Shown in pieces: positions 46,839-55,712 of a stretch of 64,000 bases of DNA. The position numbers and the translations under genes were made by a program. How positions within the stretch are numbered: position 1 is the stretch's first letter; each line of letters starts with the position of its first letter. This DNA is from Filobacillus milosensis (GTDB taxonomy: Bacteria; Bacillota; Bacilli; Bacillales; Alkalibacillaceae): NCBI RefSeq assembly GCF_004402015.1, contig NZ_SOPW01000012.1, forward strand, positions 1 to 64,000, given 5' to 3'. The notes beneath the pieces were generated by a model that saw only the letters and a program-made list of their open reading frames with translations, searched no databases and was not told the DNA's origin.

Positions 46839-47844
46839 TAAAGAAAAACTTTTAGAAATAAAAAATCTAAAGAAACATTTCAATGTTGGCCGTAAAGCGA
46901 CATTAAAAGCTGTTGATGGGATTAACTTTGATATCTATAAAGGTGAAACTTTTGGTTTAGTAGGTGAATCTGGTTGTGGTAAATCAACAGCTGGACGAAC
47001 TGTTTTACGCCTTTATGAAGCTACTGATGGCGAAGTAGTTTTTAACGGTCAAAATGTTCACAGCAAAAAATCTGGTAAAGATACTAAAGAGTTAAGCAGA
47101 AAAATGCAGATGATCTTCCAGGACCCTTATGCATCTTTAAACCCACGTATGACGGTTAAAGATATAATTGCAGAAGGTATCGATATTCATGGCTTAGCTA
47201 AGAATAAAAAAGAGCGTGAAGAAACGGTTATTGAACTGCTAGAAACTGTTGGACTAAATAAAGAGCACGCTAACCGCTACCCTCACGAATTCAGTGGTGG
47301 TCAGCGTCAGCGTATTGGTATTGCCCGTGCTCTAGCGTTAGATCCAGACTTTATCGTAGCAGATGAGCCAATTTCGGCTCTAGACGTTTCAATCCAGGCA
47401 CAGGTAGTAAACTTAATGAAACGTCTACAGAAAGAAAGAGATTTAACTTATTTATTCATCGCACACGATTTAGCTATGGTTAAGCACATCAGTGACCGTG
47501 TAGGTGTTATGTATCTAGGGCGCATGATGGAATTAGCTTCTAGTGACGACCTATATAAGAACCCATTACACCCTTATACACGTGCGTTACTAAGTGCGAT
47601 TCCTGTAAGTGATCCGGATGTAGAAAAAAACCGTGAACGTGTAATCCTTGAAGGCGATGTGCCAAGCCCGACAGATCCTCCAAGCGGTTGTCCATTTAGA
47701 ACAAGATGTCCACTTGCACAGGATGTTTGTGCAGAAGTCGTTCCTGAATGGATTGAACATGAGAAAGGTCACCACGTAGCGTGTCACGCTTATGATGAAC
47801 GCTTTAGTGAACGGTTTGACGCTGCAAGAGAAGCAATGTCTTAA
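46828..47844 (+). CDS. oppF: Oligopeptide ABC transporter, ATP-binding protein
   Basis: The 338-residue ATPase has Walker A GESGCGKST, the signature FSGGQRQRIGIARAL, Walker B FIVADEPISALD and the cysteine cluster CPFRTRCPLAQDVC. It is the second ATPase of the heterodimer and the last gene of the operon. Confidence 0.92.
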   Translation: MSNNKEKLLEIKNLKKHFNVGRKATLKAVDGINFDIYKGETFGLVGESGCGKSTAGRTVLRLYEATDGEVVFNGQNVHSKKSGKDTKELSRKMQMIFQDPYASLNPRMTVKDIIAEGIDIHGLAKNKKEREETVIELLETVGLNKEHANRYPHEFSGGQRQRIGIARALALDPDFIVADEPISALDVSIQAQVVNLMKRLQKERDLTYLFIAHDLAMVKHISDRVGVMYLGRMMELASSDDLYKNPLHPYTRALLSAIPVSDPDVEKNRERVILEGDVPSPTDPPSGCPFRTRCPLAQDVCAEVVPEWIEHEKGHHVACHAYDERFSERFDAAREAMS

Positions 47845-47848
47845 TAAT

Positions 47849-47880
47849 AACCAAGAGCCTAATAGGGTTCTTGGTTTTTT
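47849..47880 (+). terminator. Terminator of the opp operon
   Basis: AACCAAGAGCC pairs with GGTTCTTGGTT (one wobble), followed by six T's. Confidence 0.9.
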
Positions 47881-47998
47881 ACATAATAAGTTTTATTGAG
47901 ACAAAATAGAAAAAAACAGGCTAAATTTCTTTCTTTGTGTAAAAAATGTTATCATAGAGTGGGTTTCAATATTTAACGTATTTTTAGGAGGTAAAGAA

Positions 47999-49189
47999 AT
48001 GCCAAGTGAAACGTTAAATCAATTTTTAAATGACAATTTACAAGAATTAAAAGACCAAGGTCTATACAACGAAATTAATGTAGTTGAAGGTCCGAATGGT
48101 CCAAGAATTACGATTGATGGGAAAGAATTAATTAACCTATCATCAAACAACTATTTAGGGTTAGCAACAGATGATCGATTAAAAGAAGTAGCAAAAGACG
48201 CTGTTGATTCACATGGCGTTGGCGCTGGTGCAGTTCGTACAATTAACGGTACACTCGACTTACACGTAAAATTAGAAGAAAAGATTGCAGAATTCAAAGG
48301 GACTGAATCAGCCATTGCTTATCAGTCTGGTTTTAACTGTAATATGGCAGCGATTTCAGCCGTAATGGACAAGAACGATGCGATACTATCAGACGAGCTT
48401 AACCACGCTTCAATCATTGATGGTTGCCGCCTGTCTAAAGCAAAAATTCTAAGGTTTAATCACTCCGATATGGATGACCTTCGTCAAAAGGCAAAAGAAG
48501 CTAAAGAATCAGGTCAATATAATAAAATTATGATTATTACTGATGGTGTCTTCTCAATGGATGGAGATATAGCAAAACTTCCTGAAATTGTTGAGATTGC
48601 TAAAGAATTTGATTTAATTACGTATGTTGACGATGCACACGGCTCTGGCGTTTTAGGTAAAGGTGCTGGTACAGTTAAACATTTTGGGTTACAAAATGAT
48701 ATCGATTTCCAAATGGGGACATTATCAAAAGCTATTGGTGTAGTTGGTGGCTATGTAGCTGGTAAACAAAATTTGATTGACTGGTTAAAAGTCCGCTCTC
48801 GCCCGTTCCTATTCTCTACATCTTTATCACCTGCTGATGTAACAGCTTGTACTAAAGCAATTGATTTATTGATGGAATCAACTGAACTTCACGATCGTAT
48901 GTGGGAAAACGGTGACTACTTGAAGAAGGGTTTAAAAGAGCTTGGATTTGATATTGGTGACAGTGAAACACCAATCACACCTTGTGTCATAGGTGAGGAA
49001 AAAGCAACACAAGAGTTTAGTAAACGACTATTTGATGAAGGTGTTTATGCTAAATCGATCGTATTCCCAACAGTTCCTAAAGGCTCTGGTCGTGTTCGTA
49101 ATATGCCAACAGCTGCTCATACTAAAGAAATGTTAGATGAGGCGCTGGCTATTTACGAAAAAGTCGGTAAAGACATGGGTCTTATATAG
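47999..49189 (+). CDS. kbl: Glycine C-acetyltransferase (2-amino-3-ketobutyrate CoA ligase)
   Basis: The 396-residue fold-type I PLP enzyme has [11 protein letters not shown] near residue 44, the [10 protein letters not shown] aspartate motif and the Schiff-base lysine in [13 protein letters not shown]. It converts 2-amino-3-ketobutyrate and CoA to glycine and acetyl-CoA. It forms an operon with tdh, the previous step of threonine breakdown. TAGGAGG lies seven bases before the ATG. Confidence 0.93.
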   Translation: MPSETLNQFLNDNLQELKDQGLYNEINVVEGPNGPRITIDGKELINLSSNNYLGLATDDRLKEVAKDAVDSHGVGAGAVRTINGTLDLHVKLEEKIAEFKGTESAIAYQSGFNCNMAAISAVMDKNDAILSDELNHASIIDGCRLSKAKILRFNHSDMDDLRQKAKEAKESGQYNKIMIITDGVFSMDGDIAKLPEIVEIAKEFDLITYVDDAHGSGVLGKGAGTVKHFGLQNDIDFQMGTLSKAIGVVGGYVAGKQNLIDWLKVRSRPFLFSTSLSPADVTACTKAIDLLMESTELHDRMWENGDYLKKGLKELGFDIGDSETPITPCVIGEEKATQEFSKRLFDEGVYAKSIVFPTVPKGSGRVRNMPTAAHTKEMLDEALAIYEKVGKDMGLI

Positions 49190-49221
49190 AATTGAATGAA
49201 GGGGAATGGAGGAAAACACCG

Positions 49222-50172
49222 ATGAACAAGATTCTCATAACAGGAGCACTTGGTCAAATTGGATCTGAATTAACAATGGCTTTACGTGAAAAATACGGCA
49301 AAAACAATGTCATCGCTACAGATATTCGCGAGGCAGATAGTCCAGTTGTGACACAAGGCCCATTTGAAATATTAGATGTACAAGATTATGACAAAATGCT
49401 TGATTTGGCTAAAAACTATGAAGTCGATACGATTATGCATTTAGCAGCATTATTATCAGCTAAGGCTGAAAATAATCCGAAGTTTGCTTGGGACCTAAAC
49501 ATGGGTGGTTTAGTAAATGCGCTTGAGGTTGCCAGAGAATTAGAATTACAATTCTTTACCCCAAGTTCAATTGGTGCATTTGGTCCATCAACGCCTAAAA
49601 AGGATACACCTCAAGATACCATTCAACGCCCTACTACAATGTATGGTGTGAACAAAGTATCTGGAGAACTTTTATGTGATTACTACTATTCTCGTTTTGG
49701 CGTCGATACACGTGGCGTGCGTTTCCCAGGCTTAATTTCGTATGTAACTGAACCAGGTGGCGGAACAACGGATTATGCTGTTGAAATATATTACGAAGCT
49801 TTAAAAAATAAATCTTATACCTCTTACATTGCAGAAGGTACGTATATGGACATGATGTACATGCCTGATGCCATCAATGCGATTATTCAATTGATGGAAG
49901 CTGATGGGGATAAGTTAGAACATCGTAACGCATTTAATGTAACAGCGATGAGCGCAGCTCCAGAAGATTTTGAAAAAGCCATCCAAAAGCAAATTCCAGA
50001 TTTTGAATTAAGCTATGACGTCGATTCAGTTCGTCAAAAGATTGCTGACAGCTGGCCGGATTCTATTGATGCTGATTGCGCATCAAAGGAATGGGGCTTT
50101 AAGCCAGAATTTGATATCGATAAAATGACAGAAGATATGTTAGATAAACTAAAGACAAAGTTGGGCCAATAA
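49222..50172 (+). CDS. tdh: L-threonine 3-dehydrogenase (SDR type)
   Basis: The 316-residue enzyme is of the extended SDR/epimerase kind, not the zinc alcohol-dehydrogenase kind: nucleotide loop GALGQIGSE (about 8-16), a PSSIGAFG serine motif and catalytic YGVNK. It oxidises threonine to 2-amino-3-ketobutyrate with NAD+. ATG 49222 has GGAGG nine bases upstream; the open frame starts ten codons earlier. It lies 32 bases after kbl. Confidence 0.92.
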   Translation: MNKILITGALGQIGSELTMALREKYGKNNVIATDIREADSPVVTQGPFEILDVQDYDKMLDLAKNYEVDTIMHLAALLSAKAENNPKFAWDLNMGGLVNALEVARELELQFFTPSSIGAFGPSTPKKDTPQDTIQRPTTMYGVNKVSGELLCDYYYSRFGVDTRGVRFPGLISYVTEPGGGTTDYAVEIYYEALKNKSYTSYIAEGTYMDMMYMPDAINAIIQLMEADGDKLEHRNAFNVTAMSAAPEDFEKAIQKQIPDFELSYDVDSVRQKIADSWPDSIDADCASKEWGFKPEFDIDKMTEDMLDKLKTKLGQ

Positions 50173-50187
50173 CGCCCAACTTTTTTT
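50158..50187 (+). terminator. Terminator of kbl-tdh
   Basis: AAGTTGGGC and GCCCAACTT (50158-50182) with a 7-base loop, then T's. The stop codon of tdh is in the loop. Confidence 0.92.
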
Positions 50188-50236
50188 CATTGTGTATAAG
50201 TAAAATCAGAAAAATTAAGTCAATGGTTAAACGAAA

Positions 50237-50336
50237 GGCGGCGACTCCTGCGGGAACAGCGCGAGCCGAAAATCACGCAAAACGAACGGCAGTGAGTTTT
50301 GGGAAGTTGAGGCCGTGCCCGCGGAAAGCGTCCGCC
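50237..50336. repeat. GC-rich palindromic repeat element (about 100 bp)
   Basis: The element is bounded by GGCGG (50237-50241) and CCGCC (50332-50336), with inner arms GCGGG (50250-50254) and CCCGC (50318-50322). It is far richer in G+C than the flanking DNA. I recognise the pattern (GCGACTCCTGCGGGAA at one end, CCGCGGAAAGCGTCCGCC at the other) as a repeat scattered in intergenic regions of many Bacillaceae, from memory only. It has no coding frame and could form a long hairpin. Confidence 0.75.
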
Positions 50337-50364
50337 TGTATCTTCTAAAAATTAACATCTCAAA

Positions 50365-50844
50365 TTAATTAAAGACCTCATCCAGTCGACTCGAATAAAA
50401 CTCTAATGCTCGACTATAAGCTTTAATCGATTCATCATCCGTTGTTTCTAATAACTTTGTCATCAAAAATTCCATGGCTAAATCTGTATCATCTAAATTA
50501 TATAACGTCATAGCAAAAAAGATGTAAAATGCATTGTAGTCAGGATACTCGCTCATGCCGATTTCTAACGTTTCACGAGCCAGTTCATATAATCCAACTG
50601 CACGATAGCTGCTTCCCAGACATAAAAGTGCTTCTCTTCGGTCTTCTAGATTTAGATCATGTTCCAGTGCTTGTTTGTAAAACGAAATGGCTTGTGGTGC
50701 CATATCCTGTTGGTCATGAATATATGCTGTTTGTAATAATATATCAGGGTCATGAGGGTGATCTTCCAATAAGGATAATGCTAACTTCCTTGCTTCATCT
50801 AATTGATTAGCTTGCCTTAAGCTTTTTAGTTTATCTACATCCAT
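50365..50844 (-). CDS. Tetratricopeptide repeat protein
   Basis: The 159-residue soluble protein has four TPR-like helix pairs (QANQLDEARKLALSLLEDHPHDPDILLQTAYIHDQQ, APQAISFYKQALEHD, LYELARETLEIGMSEYPDYNAFYIFFAMTLYNLDD). Its role and partners are unknown. ATG 50844 has AAGGAG seven bases upstream; the frame extends 12 codons further. Confidence 0.82.
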   Translation of the reverse strand: MDVDKLKSLRQANQLDEARKLALSLLEDHPHDPDILLQTAYIHDQQDMAPQAISFYKQALEHDLNLEDRREALLCLGSSYRAVGLYELARETLEIGMSEYPDYNAFYIFFAMTLYNLDDTDLAMEFLMTKLLETTDDESIKAYSRALEFYSSRLDEVFN

Positions 50845-51208
50845 TGTTTTGCTCCTTTTTTTACATTCATTCTCAATCATATTGTATAGGTCAATTTCAT
50901 ACGAGGCAAACTAAAATCGATTACGCATGTTCAAAACAATTTACTTAGAGTTCCTAAATTTTCTGTATGTATTCATTTACGTTAAAATTTTATTAAATTT
51001 ATTAGAAATAATAGACTAAACTATCTAATACTTACGCATTGGTATCAAATCCTCTTACATGTTACGAATTTCTGTTTTGACTATTTTCCGACAATTAACT
51101 ACAATTTTCTTTGTGATAAAAAATTCCAAGGAGGAGTTTCATATATAAGTGTAAGTTGAATTTTCAAGATAGTGTCTAGATTTGTTTAAAATTATTAGGA
51201 GGAAAACA
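50845..51208. other. Intergenic region between the TPR gene and the BCCT gene
   Basis: This 364-base AT-rich gap separates divergent genes. Apart from the BCCT promoter at 51077-51105 and the two ribosome sites I see no hairpin, phased repeat, RNA gene or plausible small frame in it. Confidence 0.6.
51077..51105 (+). promoter_or_regulatory. Sigma-A promoter of the BCCT transporter gene
   Basis: TTGACT (51077-51082), a 17-base spacer and TACAAT (51100-51105). The leader would be about 97 bases. Confidence 0.75.
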
Positions 51209-52783
51209 ATGAAAATTAAAGAAAAGTATCATTCCGATGATTACCTGGGCAAGGGTGTCCAGAAGACCTCTTTATTTATAAGTGGTGGATTTTTGATCTT
51301 ATTTTTTCTATTAGCATTTTTAACACCAGAATTTACTTCAAAAGTTGTAAATGACTCATTTAACTGGTCAGCTAAGTGGTTTGGTTTGTTCTGGCAGTTA
51401 TTAATGTTAGCGACCTTAATTGTAGGTCTAATCTTAATGTTTACTCGATACGGTCGAGTGAAGTTAGGTAAGCAGGAAAAACCTCATTTTTCTAACTTCC
51501 GTTGGATTGCCATGATCCTTACTACATTATTGGCAAGTGGTGGTGTGTTCTGGGCTGCAAGTGAGCCGATGTCACACTATATGACAACCCCGCCTTTATT
51601 TAGTGCAGAAAACTTAAGTGCATGGGACCGCGCAGTTCCAGGAATGGCGCAAGCCTTTTTCCACTGGGGATTCTCTGCATGGGCTGTTTTAGGTACGGTT
51701 GCAACGATTGTATTAATGTATGCGCATTACCATAAAGGCATGCCGCTTAAACCAAGAACTATTCTTTATCCACTTGTTGGAGATAAAATCTTTAAGCGTT
51801 ATAACCCATTAGGTTTAACAGCTGATGTGACATCAATTATTGCAGTTGCAGCAGGTACGATTGGTGCGATTGGATTTTTAGGTTTACAGGCAGCTTACGC
51901 ATTTGAACAAATCTTTGGTGTTCCAAGTACACTGTTTATGCAGATTATGTTCATCGTTATTCTAATTGGAATCGCAACGATTTCTGCAGTAACAGGTGTA
52001 GATAAAGGGATTCAGATTTTAAGTCGTGTTAACGTGAGTTTCGCTGTTATTTTAATGATTATTATTATGATTGTTGGACCAACACTATTTATTCTAGATA
52101 TATTTGTAGCAGCGGAAGCATTTCAACTTCAAAACTACCTTATGATGAGTTTAACTCGTGGTGACCAGGCTTGGTTAGCATGGTGGACAGTCTTTTTCTG
52201 GGGTTGGTTTATCGGTTTCGGTCCGATGATGTCGATCTTTATTGCTCGTATTTCGAGAGGACGTACGATTCGTGAATTAATTGTAGCTGTTGCGATTATC
52301 TCTCCAATTGTCAGTAACTTATGGTTCGCTACTCTTGGTGGATCAGGTGTGAAGTTCGAAATGGAGAATGAAGGGTTAATTTCCGGTCCGCTGGGTGATG
52401 TAGGACAGGAAGCCGCAGTTATGGCCATTTTAAATCAATTGCCAATGAGTGATTTATTTGCCTTCGCATTCTTGATTATAACGGTTATTTTCGTTGCAAC
52501 AACAGCCGACTCAATGTCATATGCATCAGCTGTTGCGGTGACGGGTAATGATGATCCGAGTAAATATATTCGAGTATTCTGGGCATTAATTTTCGGTGCC
52601 GTAGCCGTTGCATTATTAACATTAGGTGAAGGTAGTATCAGCTTATTACAAAGCTTTATTGTTGTATCTGCTGTACCTGTATCCCTATTACTGCTTCCAC
52701 CGATTTGGGATTCTGTTAAAATCGCTAACAAACTGGCGATTGAGCAAGGTGTTAAACGTAAAGAAGATCGTGACGAAATATAA
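51209..52783 (+). CDS. BCCT-family transporter (betaine/choline/carnitine type)
   Basis: The 524-residue protein has 12 membrane helices and the BCCT landmarks: the SGGVFWAASEPMSHY segment in helix 3, AFFHWGFSAWAVLG, and the WGWFIGFGPMMSIFIARISRGRTIREL signature of helix 8 and the following loop. Such proteins take up glycine betaine, choline or related solutes with Na+ or H+. The helix 3 motif GVFWAASEP differs from the GMG-type motif of BetP, so the substrate is open. AGGAGG precedes ATG 51209. Its own promoter and terminator make it a single gene. Confidence 0.88.
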   Translation: MKIKEKYHSDDYLGKGVQKTSLFISGGFLILFFLLAFLTPEFTSKVVNDSFNWSAKWFGLFWQLLMLATLIVGLILMFTRYGRVKLGKQEKPHFSNFRWIAMILTTLLASGGVFWAASEPMSHYMTTPPLFSAENLSAWDRAVPGMAQAFFHWGFSAWAVLGTVATIVLMYAHYHKGMPLKPRTILYPLVGDKIFKRYNPLGLTADVTSIIAVAAGTIGAIGFLGLQAAYAFEQIFGVPSTLFMQIMFIVILIGIATISAVTGVDKGIQILSRVNVSFAVILMIIIMIVGPTLFILDIFVAAEAFQLQNYLMMSLTRGDQAWLAWWTVFFWGWFIGFGPMMSIFIARISRGRTIRELIVAVAIISPIVSNLWFATLGGSGVKFEMENEGLISGPLGDVGQEAAVMAILNQLPMSDLFAFAFLIITVIFVATTADSMSYASAVAVTGNDDPSKYIRVFWALIFGAVAVALLTLGEGSISLLQSFIVVSAVPVSLLLLPPIWDSVKIANKLAIEQGVKRKEDRDEI

Positions 52784-52787
52784 AATG

Positions 52788-52822
52788 AAAAACAATGACG
52801 TCTATATGGCGTCATTGTTTTT
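52788..52822 (+). terminator. Terminator of the BCCT gene
   Basis: AAAACAATGACG and CGTCATTGTTTT around a 9-base loop, with T's after. Confidence 0.9.
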
Positions 52823-52847
52823 ATATAGGATTAAGGAATTATATGAG

Positions 52848-52856
52848 TGGTATAAT
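52848..52856 (+). promoter_or_regulatory. Extended -10 promoter of the thioesterase gene
   Basis: TGGTATAAT is an extended -10 element with a perfect TATAAT. No good -35 is present, as is typical for extended -10 promoters. Confidence 0.6.
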
Positions 52857-52887
52857 ATAATTAGAAACTATGTAAAGAGGTGAAGCC

Positions 52888-53421
52888 ATGAAAGCAAAAC
52901 CTTGTATCAATTCATTAACTGTAAAAAATTCACACGTCTTACCCCCAGATACCAACAGTCACGGAACTTTATTCGGGGGTAAATTAATGGCTTATGTTGA
53001 TGATGTAGCTGCGATTGCAGCCACTCGACATGCTCGTATGCCAGTTGTTACTGCATCAACTGATTCGGTTGACTTTTTGAATCCAGTTAAAGAAGGTAAT
53101 ACGATCTGCTTAGAAGCCTATGTCACGTATACACACAGAACGTCAATGGAGATTTTCGTTAAAGCAATTACGGAAAACTTAATTACAGGTGAAAGGCAAG
53201 TATGTACAACGGCGTTTTTAACAATGGTTGCTTTAGATGAAGAAGGTAAACCAACAGAGGTCCCGCCTGTGCTTCCTGAATCGGAAGAGGAAAAATGGCT
53301 ACATGCTGGTGCCGCTAAACGTGCAGAGTATCGTCGTAATCGCAGGAAAGAGTCAAAAGAATTGGCTGAACGTTTTGGAGCAAGTTTTCCTTGGGATCCA
53401 ACAACAAATCAAAAAGCGTAA
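52888..53421 (+). CDS. Acyl-CoA thioesterase, YkhA-like (hotdog fold)
   Basis: The 177-residue protein has the hotdog motif NSHGTLFGGKLMAYVDDVAAIAATRHAR and the DSVDFLNPVKEGNTICLEAYVTYTHRTSMEIFVK core of the YciA/YkhA group. These enzymes hydrolyse acyl-CoA esters, often with broad specificity. The charged C-terminal tail (EYRRNRRKESKELAERFG) is family-typical. It lies upstream of hutP, which has its own promoter. Confidence 0.9.
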   Translation: MKAKPCINSLTVKNSHVLPPDTNSHGTLFGGKLMAYVDDVAAIAATRHARMPVVTASTDSVDFLNPVKEGNTICLEAYVTYTHRTSMEIFVKAITENLITGERQVCTTAFLTMVALDEEGKPTEVPPVLPESEEEKWLHAGAAKRAEYRRNRRKESKELAERFGASFPWDPTTNQKA

Positions 53422-53450
53422 TTGACAATTGGTCAAGTAAGATTTACAAT
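53422..53450 (+). promoter_or_regulatory. hut operon promoter with a palindrome over the -35
   Basis: TTGACA (53422-53427), a 17-base spacer and TACAAT (53445-53450). The -35 is part of a near-perfect palindrome TTGACAATTGGTCAA (53422-53436). Confidence 0.8.
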
Positions 53451-53482
53451 TTAATTATGAAGGAAATTGTTGGTGTTACTAC

Positions 53483-53932
53483 ATGAATAAAACAATACAA
53501 TCGGGGATTGGTAAGTCCGCACTACAGTTAGTGCTAGCCAATAGTCATGAGATAGAAGATACCAAAACTCGAGTCATTGAGTCTGATTATTCTTTTTGTA
53601 CAGGTAAAACAGGTTCAATGGATATGCAAAAAGTTGTCTCGGCGATTGAGACAGCAGCGAAACGAAATGAAATTATTGATGAAACCCTTTATCGGGAAAT
53701 GCATGCACTCTATCATGCAATTCTCGAAGCTTTAGAAGGCGTGACTCGCGGGCAGGTTCTGCTTGGAGATGTCATGCGTACGGTTGGCTTACGTTTCAGC
53801 GTTGTACGAGGTCGTCCGTATGAAAATGAAGCAGAAGGTGAATGGATTGCCGTCGCATTGTACGGAACAATCGGCGCTCCGATACGTGGATTGGAGCATG
53901 AAACTACGGGATTAGGCATTAATCACATATAA
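53483..53932 (+). CDS. hutP: Hut operon antiterminator HutP
   Basis: The 149-residue RNA-binding protein follows the HutP pattern throughout: [11 protein letters not shown] at the start, [40 protein letters not shown] with the metal-binding histidines, and the glycine-rich end. With histidine and Mg2+ it binds NAG triplets in the hut leader and prevents termination. The next 70 bases hold three NAG triplets with exact 4-base spacing and a strong terminator, so the whole system is present. Confidence 0.95.
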   Translation: MNKTIQSGIGKSALQLVLANSHEIEDTKTRVIESDYSFCTGKTGSMDMQKVVSAIETAAKRNEIIDETLYREMHALYHAILEALEGVTRGQVLLGDVMRTVGLRFSVVRGRPYENEAEGEWIAVALYGTIGAPIRGLEHETTGLGINHI

Positions 53933-53944
53933 TAAAATCGCCCA

Positions 53945-54005
53945 GAGTTATTAGTGGTGAGGGGGCTGATTCTCAGACGTAGACTGAGGATTGGCCCCTT
54001 TTTTT
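53945..54005 (+). promoter_or_regulatory. HutP-controlled terminator of the hut leader
   Basis: GAG-ttat-TAG-tggt-GAG (53945-53961) is three NAG triplets with 4-base spacers, the HutP site pattern. It runs into the 5' arm of a terminator: 53960-53976 pairs with 53984-53999 (16 bp, one bulged G) around loop ACGTAGA, then eight T's. A second NAG set, spaced by three bases (CAG, TAG, GAG at 53974-53988), covers the loop. Confidence 0.85.
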
Positions 54006-54028
54006 GTCTTCAAAGAAAAAACAGTAAT

Positions 54029-54184
54029 TTCTCATAGCAAGGTAAATTCTTCTTATAGAAAGATAAAAAGTTCTCATAGAAAATCAATAATTTCTCATAG
54101 GGGCAAGTAAAGTTCTCGTAGCATAAATGAAAGTTCTCATAGCAATTCGAATTTTTCTTATAGAGAGATAAAATATTCTTATAA
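54029..54184. repeat. 21-bp phased array, core TTCTCATAG, eight units, in the hut leader
   Basis: Copies start at 54029, 54050, 54071, 54092, 54113, 54134, 54155 and 54176, every interval exactly 21 bases. Cores are TTCTCATAG, TTCTTATAG, TTCTCGTAG or TTCTTATAA; the 12 bases between them are unrelated. The array fills the space between the HutP terminator and hutH, and the last unit runs into the hutH ribosome site. A second array with this core lies at 25431. Confidence 0.93.
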
Positions 54185-54194
54185 AGGGAGTGGC

Positions 54195-55670
54195 ATGATG
54201 GAATTGAATGGCTTAGACCTTAATTTAGAAAAAATCAAACGTGTTGTATATAATTTTGAAAACGTTTCCATATCAGAAGAAAGTCTAAATGACGTTAAAA
54301 AAAGCCGAGCAACTGTAGAAGAATATTTAGATGACCACCAAATCATATATGGTATTAATACTGGCTTTGGAAAGTTTAGTGATGTAGAAATTGAAGCAGA
54401 AGATCTTGATGAACTTCAATATAACTTAATTTTATCGCACGCTTGTGGGGTTGGTGAGCCATTCTCAGAATCTGTTAGTCGTGCAATGATTTTATTAAGA
54501 GCAAATGCTTTATTAAAAGGTTTCTCCGGCGTGCGTCCAGTTATTGTAGAGAGGCTGATTGATTTATTAAACCACCGTATACATCCAGTAATCCCACAAC
54601 AAGGTTCTCTAGGAGCAAGTGGGGATTTAGCGCCATTAGCTCACCTCGCCTTAGTTTTATTAGGTGAAGGAGAAGTGTTCTATAAAGGTGAAAAAATGCC
54701 TTCTGCTGAGGCTTTAAATCAGGCAAAAATAGAACCTATTCAGTTAAAAGCTAAGGAAGGGCTTGCTCTGATTAACGGTACACAGGCGATGACTGCAGTG
54801 GGTGTCCTGGCATACATAGAAGCAGAACAAGTTTTAACTTATTCAGAAAAAATTGCAGCGATGACCATGGAAGGGCTGCAAGGAATCATATGTGCTTTTG
54901 ACGATTTGATCCATAATGCAAGAGGACATATAGAACAACGAGAAGTTGCAGAACGTATAAGAGGCTACTTACAAGATAGTAAGCTTGTCACTAAGCAAGG
55001 AGAAAAAAGAGTCCAGGATGCTTATTCCCTGCGTTGTATCCCACAAGTCCTTGGGGCGTCATGGCAGACATTAAAATACGTAAAAGAAAAATTAGAAACA
55101 GAAATTAATGCAGCTACAGATAACCCACTGATTTTTTCAGATGAAGGAAAAGTGTTATCGGGTGGGAATTTTCATGGTCAGCCTATAGCCATTGCGATGG
55201 ACTTACTCAAGATTGGTATGGCTGAAGTGGCAAACATGTCAGAGCGCCGCATCGAGCGACTCGTAAATCCACAGCTTAATGATTTACCACCATTTTTAAG
55301 TCCCGAACCTGGTTTGCAATCGGGTGCCATGATCATGCAATATACTGCTGCCTCACTTGTTTCAGAAAATAAAACCTTAGCTCACCCAGCGAGTGTTGAT
55401 TCTATACCTTCATCAGCAAACCAGGAGGATCACGTAAGCATGGGGACCATTGGGGCTCGCCATGCTTCGCAAATTATAGAAAATGTGAGACGTGTGATCT
55501 CTATCGAGCTTATTTGTGCGATGCAAGCGGCCGAACTGCGTGGAACAGATTTAATGGCTGATGCAACATCTAAACTGTATCACGAAGTAAGGTCAGTTTG
55601 TCCAAGTATTAAGAAGGACAGAGCATTTTCGAAGGACATTGAGAACGTGCAGGAATGGATTAAAGTTTAA
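54195..55670 (+). CDS. hutH: Histidine ammonia-lyase
   Basis: The 491-residue enzyme has the Ala141-Ser142-Gly143 triad ([17 protein letters not shown]) that forms the MIO cofactor, and the [10 protein letters not shown] and QEDHVSMG active-site segments. It removes ammonia from histidine to give urocanate. Two ATGs, 54195 and 54198, follow a GGGAG site; the second is a little better spaced. The family is usually a little over 500 residues; this protein is slightly short at the C-terminus but complete in its motifs. A strong cre box is inside the gene. Confidence 0.95.
   Translation: MMELNGLDLNLEKIKRVVYNFENVSISEESLNDVKKSRATVEEYLDDHQIIYGINTGFGKFSDVEIEAEDLDELQYNLILSHACGVGEPFSESVSRAMILLRANALLKGFSGVRPVIVERLIDLLNHRIHPVIPQQGSLGASGDLAPLAHLALVLLGEGEVFYKGEKMPSAEALNQAKIEPIQLKAKEGLALINGTQAMTAVGVLAYIEAEQVLTYSEKIAAMTMEGLQGIICAFDDLIHNARGHIEQREVAERIRGYLQDSKLVTKQGEKRVQDAYSLRCIPQVLGASWQTLKYVKEKLETEINAATDNPLIFSDEGKVLSGGNFHGQPIAIAMDLLKIGMAEVANMSERRIERLVNPQLNDLPPFLSPEPGLQSGAMIMQYTAASLVSENKTLAHPASVDSIPSSANQEDHVSMGTIGARHASQIIENVRRVISIELICAMQAAELRGTDLMADATSKLYHEVRSVCPSIKKDRAFSKDIENVQEWIKV
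54257..54270 (+). promoter_or_regulatory. cre box inside hutH
   Basis: TGAAAACGTTTCCA fits the cre consensus very closely. It is about 60 bases into hutH, where bound CcpA could act as a roadblock. In B. subtilis the hut operon also has a downstream cre, in hutP. Confidence 0.7.
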
Positions 55671-55712
55671 TATTTTCACATATATTTTTAACTAAAAAGG
55701 GAGGAACCATGT

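Noticed and set aside
50529-50810. 93-codon frame antisense to the TPR gene
   Set aside because: It is a shadow of the TPR gene with no ribosome site and no recognisable features.
50941-50970. CodY box upstream of the BCCT gene
   Set aside because: AATTTTCTGTATGTATT matches only in one half and is far from the promoter.
54029-54184. CRISPR array
   Set aside because: Repeat cores are only 9 bases and interiors 12 bases, far below CRISPR sizes, and no cas genes are present.
54541-54726. Antisense frames within the hut genes
   Set aside because: They follow from codon use of hutH, hutU and hutI on the other strand; none has a ribosome site.
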